Below are positions 6,383 to 7,755 of a DNA stretch of 7,755 nt, one piece after another. Positions within the stretch are counted from its first letter, which is position 1, and every line of letters starts with the position of its first letter. Where the stretch lies: assembly GCA_003488105.1 (NCBI GenBank), contig DNMS01000198.1, positions 1,034 to 8,788 of the forward strand, in the 5' to 3' direction. The translations under genes and the position numbers were made by a program. The notes under the pieces were generated by a model. It saw nothing but the letters and a program-made list of their open reading frames with translations, ran no database searches and had not been told where the DNA came from. This DNA is from Rhodospirillaceae bacterium (GTDB taxonomy: Bacteria > Pseudomonadota > Alphaproteobacteria > Rhodospirillales_A > Casp-alpha2).

Positions 6383-7330
6383 TTGCGGACCGCACTGATC
6401 ACATCCGTCTCCCTGCACGTGGGTTTGGTGCTGGCTGCTTGGCTTGGCCTGCCGTTCAACAAGATCACGCCGTTGCATGAAGAGCAGCCCATCTTCGTCG
6501 AGATCGTCGACGTCGATGAGATGCGCAACGCGCCGCCGATGCCGGTCCAGGAAACGCCGAAGAAAGAGGCCAAGGCCGAGCTGCCCAAACCGCCGACGCC
6601 GCCCAAGCCGAAACCGGCGCCGCCGACGCCCAAGCAGCCCGAGATCGCGGCCCTGCCGCCCAAGCCCGAGGCGGAGCCCGAACCCCTGCCCAAGGCGCAG
6701 CCGGAACCCAAGCCCGAACCGGAGCCCAAGAAGGAAGCGGAGCCTAAGCCCGAGAAAAAGCCGGAGCCGCCCAAACCGAAACTGGCCCAGGTCGAGGTCC
6801 CGAAGAAGCCCAAGAAACCGCAGAAGCCGACCTTCGACACGGCGTCCGTGCTGAAGACGCTTGAGAAGATCAAGCAGCAACCGACGCCGAAGACCGAGGA
6901 AAAGCCGGAGAAGAAAGTGTCGGAAACGCCGAAGGACGACACCATGGCGCGCATTCGGGCAGCCTTGCAGAACAATTCCAAGTCGATCAAGTACGATCCG
7001 GACAAGAAGGTATCGCAGCTTGAGATCGACCAGTGGCGAACGATGATCCGCAACCAGGTGTCCAAGTGCTGGTCGCCGCCCTATGGCGCGCCGGGGGCGG
7101 AAAAGCTGAAACCTGAACTGCGCCTGACGATGAATTCCGACGGCACCGTGCAGTCGGTCGAGGTCGAGGATAAGGGCCGCATGTTTACCGACCGCTATTT
7201 TCAGGTTGCCGTCGAGGCGGCCCGCCGCGCGGTTCAGGACCCGCGATGCAACAAGTTCAACCTACCGCCAGACAAATATCATGTCTGGCGGGATCTCAAG
7301 TTCATATTTGACCCGAGCGGAATGCTGTGA
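6383..7330 (+). CDS. tolA: TolA-like periplasm-spanning energy transducer
   Basis: TolA carries motor force from TolQR to TolB/Pal at the outer membrane. The 315-aa product has an N-terminal membrane helix (about 2-22) with SVSLH at 8-12, matching the conserved S-x-x-L-H of TolA that meets TolQR. A Pro/Lys/Glu-rich stalk follows (about 50-150), then FDTASVLKTLEKIK (151-164) and MARIRAALQ (188-196). The globular TolA/TonB-like domain lies at about 212-315 and contains C229 and C289, placed to form the disulfide known from TolA domain III. The stalk differs from the Ala-rich helical stalk of E. coli TolA and resembles TonB. Context and the C-terminal domain decide for TolA. The start is a TTG behind GGGG (6375-6378), and no ATG or GTG lies nearer upstream in frame. 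Its stop shares one base with the tolB start. Confidence 0.9.
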   Translation: MRTALITSVSLHVGLVLAAWLGLPFNKITPLHEEQPIFVEIVDVDEMRNAPPMPVQETPKKEAKAELPKPPTPPKPKPAPPTPKQPEIAALPPKPEAEPEPLPKAQPEPKPEPEPKKEAEPKPEKKPEPPKPKLAQVEVPKKPKKPQKPTFDTASVLKTLEKIKQQPTPKTEEKPEKKVSETPKDDTMARIRAALQNNSKSIKYDPDKKVSQLEIDQWRTMIRNQVSKCWSPPYGAPGAEKLKPELRLTMNSDGTVQSVEVEDKGRMFTDRYFQVAVEAARRAVQDPRCNKFNLPPDKYHVWRDLKFIFDPSGML

Positions 7331-7755
7331 TGACCATTAGGCCGATGATTATGCCCGCTAAATTCGCAATGAAAACCTTTGCCCCGCTGATTGCGCTGTT
7401 GGCTTTCGCCGTGGCGTTGAGCGACGCCCGCCCGGCGCACGCCGAGATCACAATCGACATCACCCGCGGCAATGTTGAGCCGCTGCCCATCGCGGTCACT
7501 GATTTCGTCGGTAAATCCGGCGCCGCGGCCCGGGCGGGGCGCGACATCGCCGGCGTGATCGCCGCCAACCTGGAACGCTCCGGCCTGTTCAAGCCCATAG
7601 ACCCTAAGGCCTTTATCCAGTCGGCGGGGGCGCTCAATGCGCTGCCCCGGTTCGGCGACTGGCGCGTCATCAACGCCCAGGCCCTGGTCCAAGGCCGGAC
7701 CGAGGTCGTGTCCGACGGGCGGCTGCGCGTCGAATTCCGTCTGTGGGACGTGTTC
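7330..7755 (+). CDS. tolB: Tol-Pal system beta-propeller protein TolB, 5' part (cut by window end)
   Basis: TolB is a periplasmic protein with an N-terminal TolA-binding region and domain, then a beta propeller that binds Pal. Only the first 142 codons are present; the frame is open to the last base, so the gene is truncated by the window and not broken. A signal peptide is clear: basic MKTF, a hydrophobic LIALLAFAVAL core, then a likely signal-peptidase cut after AHA (residue 38 from the first ATG). The mature start EITIDITRGNVEPLPIAV matches the TolB N-terminus. ANLERSGLFKP and FGDWRVINAQALVQG are typical of the first domain. The start is unsettled among in-frame ATGs at 7330 (overlapping the tolA stop), 7345, 7351 (AGG nine bases before) and 7369. 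The pal gene would be expected downstream. Confidence 0.92.
   Translation, partial: MTIRPMIMPAKFAMKTFAPLIALLAFAVALSDARPAHAEITIDITRGNVEPLPIAVTDFVGKSGAAARAGRDIAGVIAANLERSGLFKPIDPKAFIQSAGALNALPRFGDWRVINAQALVQGRTEVVSDGRLRVEFRLWDVF

Noticed and set aside
6591..6800. Possible tandem repeat or CRISPR-like array in tolA
   Set aside because: The units are short, irregular and in frame, with no constant-length spacers. They encode the Pro/Lys/Glu stalk.
6289..7065. Antisense frames of Leu/Arg- or Gly/Phe/Ser-rich protein opposite tolA
   Set aside because: The striking composition is the mirror image of the Pro/Lys/Glu-rich tolA codons and not an independent repeat protein.
1..7755. Search for a hidden mobile element, toxin-antitoxin pair, phage or defence system
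   Set aside because: All of the coding space is filled by recognised housekeeping genes, gaps are short, and no terminal repeats, integrase, transposase or foreign-looking base composition are visible.

Overview
This GC-rich window is a compact, single-direction block of housekeeping genes. Every gene I can support lies on the + strand. Gene content, order and GC-rich codon use point to an alphaproteobacterium, probably of the Rhodospirillales in the broad sense. That placement is an inference from layout and protein style, not from a marker gene. I see no mobile element, CRISPR array, tRNA or rRNA, and no sign of horizontal transfer.

Layout. (1) Positions 1-64 hold the tail of an upstream region with a strong hairpin (23-58). 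It is followed by a 5-formyltetrahydrofolate cyclo-ligase gene (65-658) and a YmdB/TIGR00282-type metallophosphoesterase gene (711-1538). (2) A 167-bp gap (1539-1705), the longest non-coding stretch, carries a perfect TATAAT box and is the best candidate for an internal promoter. (3) yebC (1706-2449) is followed by ruvC-ruvA-ruvB (2496-4726), which encode the Holliday-junction resolvase and the branch-migration motor. (4) ybgC overlaps the end of ruvB by 4 bases and starts the Tol-Pal block: ybgC-tolQ-tolR-tolA, plus tolB, which runs off the right edge at 7755.

How the genes work together. RuvA holds the four-way junction, RuvB drives branch migration and RuvC cuts it. TolQ and TolR form the proton-driven stator/motor in the inner membrane. 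TolA spans the periplasm to pass energy to TolB and the outer-membrane lipoprotein Pal (expected just downstream), keeping the envelope intact during division. YbgC is a hotdog acyl-CoA thioesterase often encoded with Tol-Pal. YebC is a translation/regulatory factor often encoded next to ruvC. From yebC onward the gaps are 46 bases or less, or the genes overlap, which suggests one long transcription unit.

I did not find an undescribed system. Points worth a second look are the hairpin just before the cyclo-ligase start, the run of non-ATG starts (GTG ybgC, GTG tolR, TTG tolA), the Pro/Lys/Glu-rich stalk of TolA, and the absence of a recognisable LexA operator before the ruv genes.
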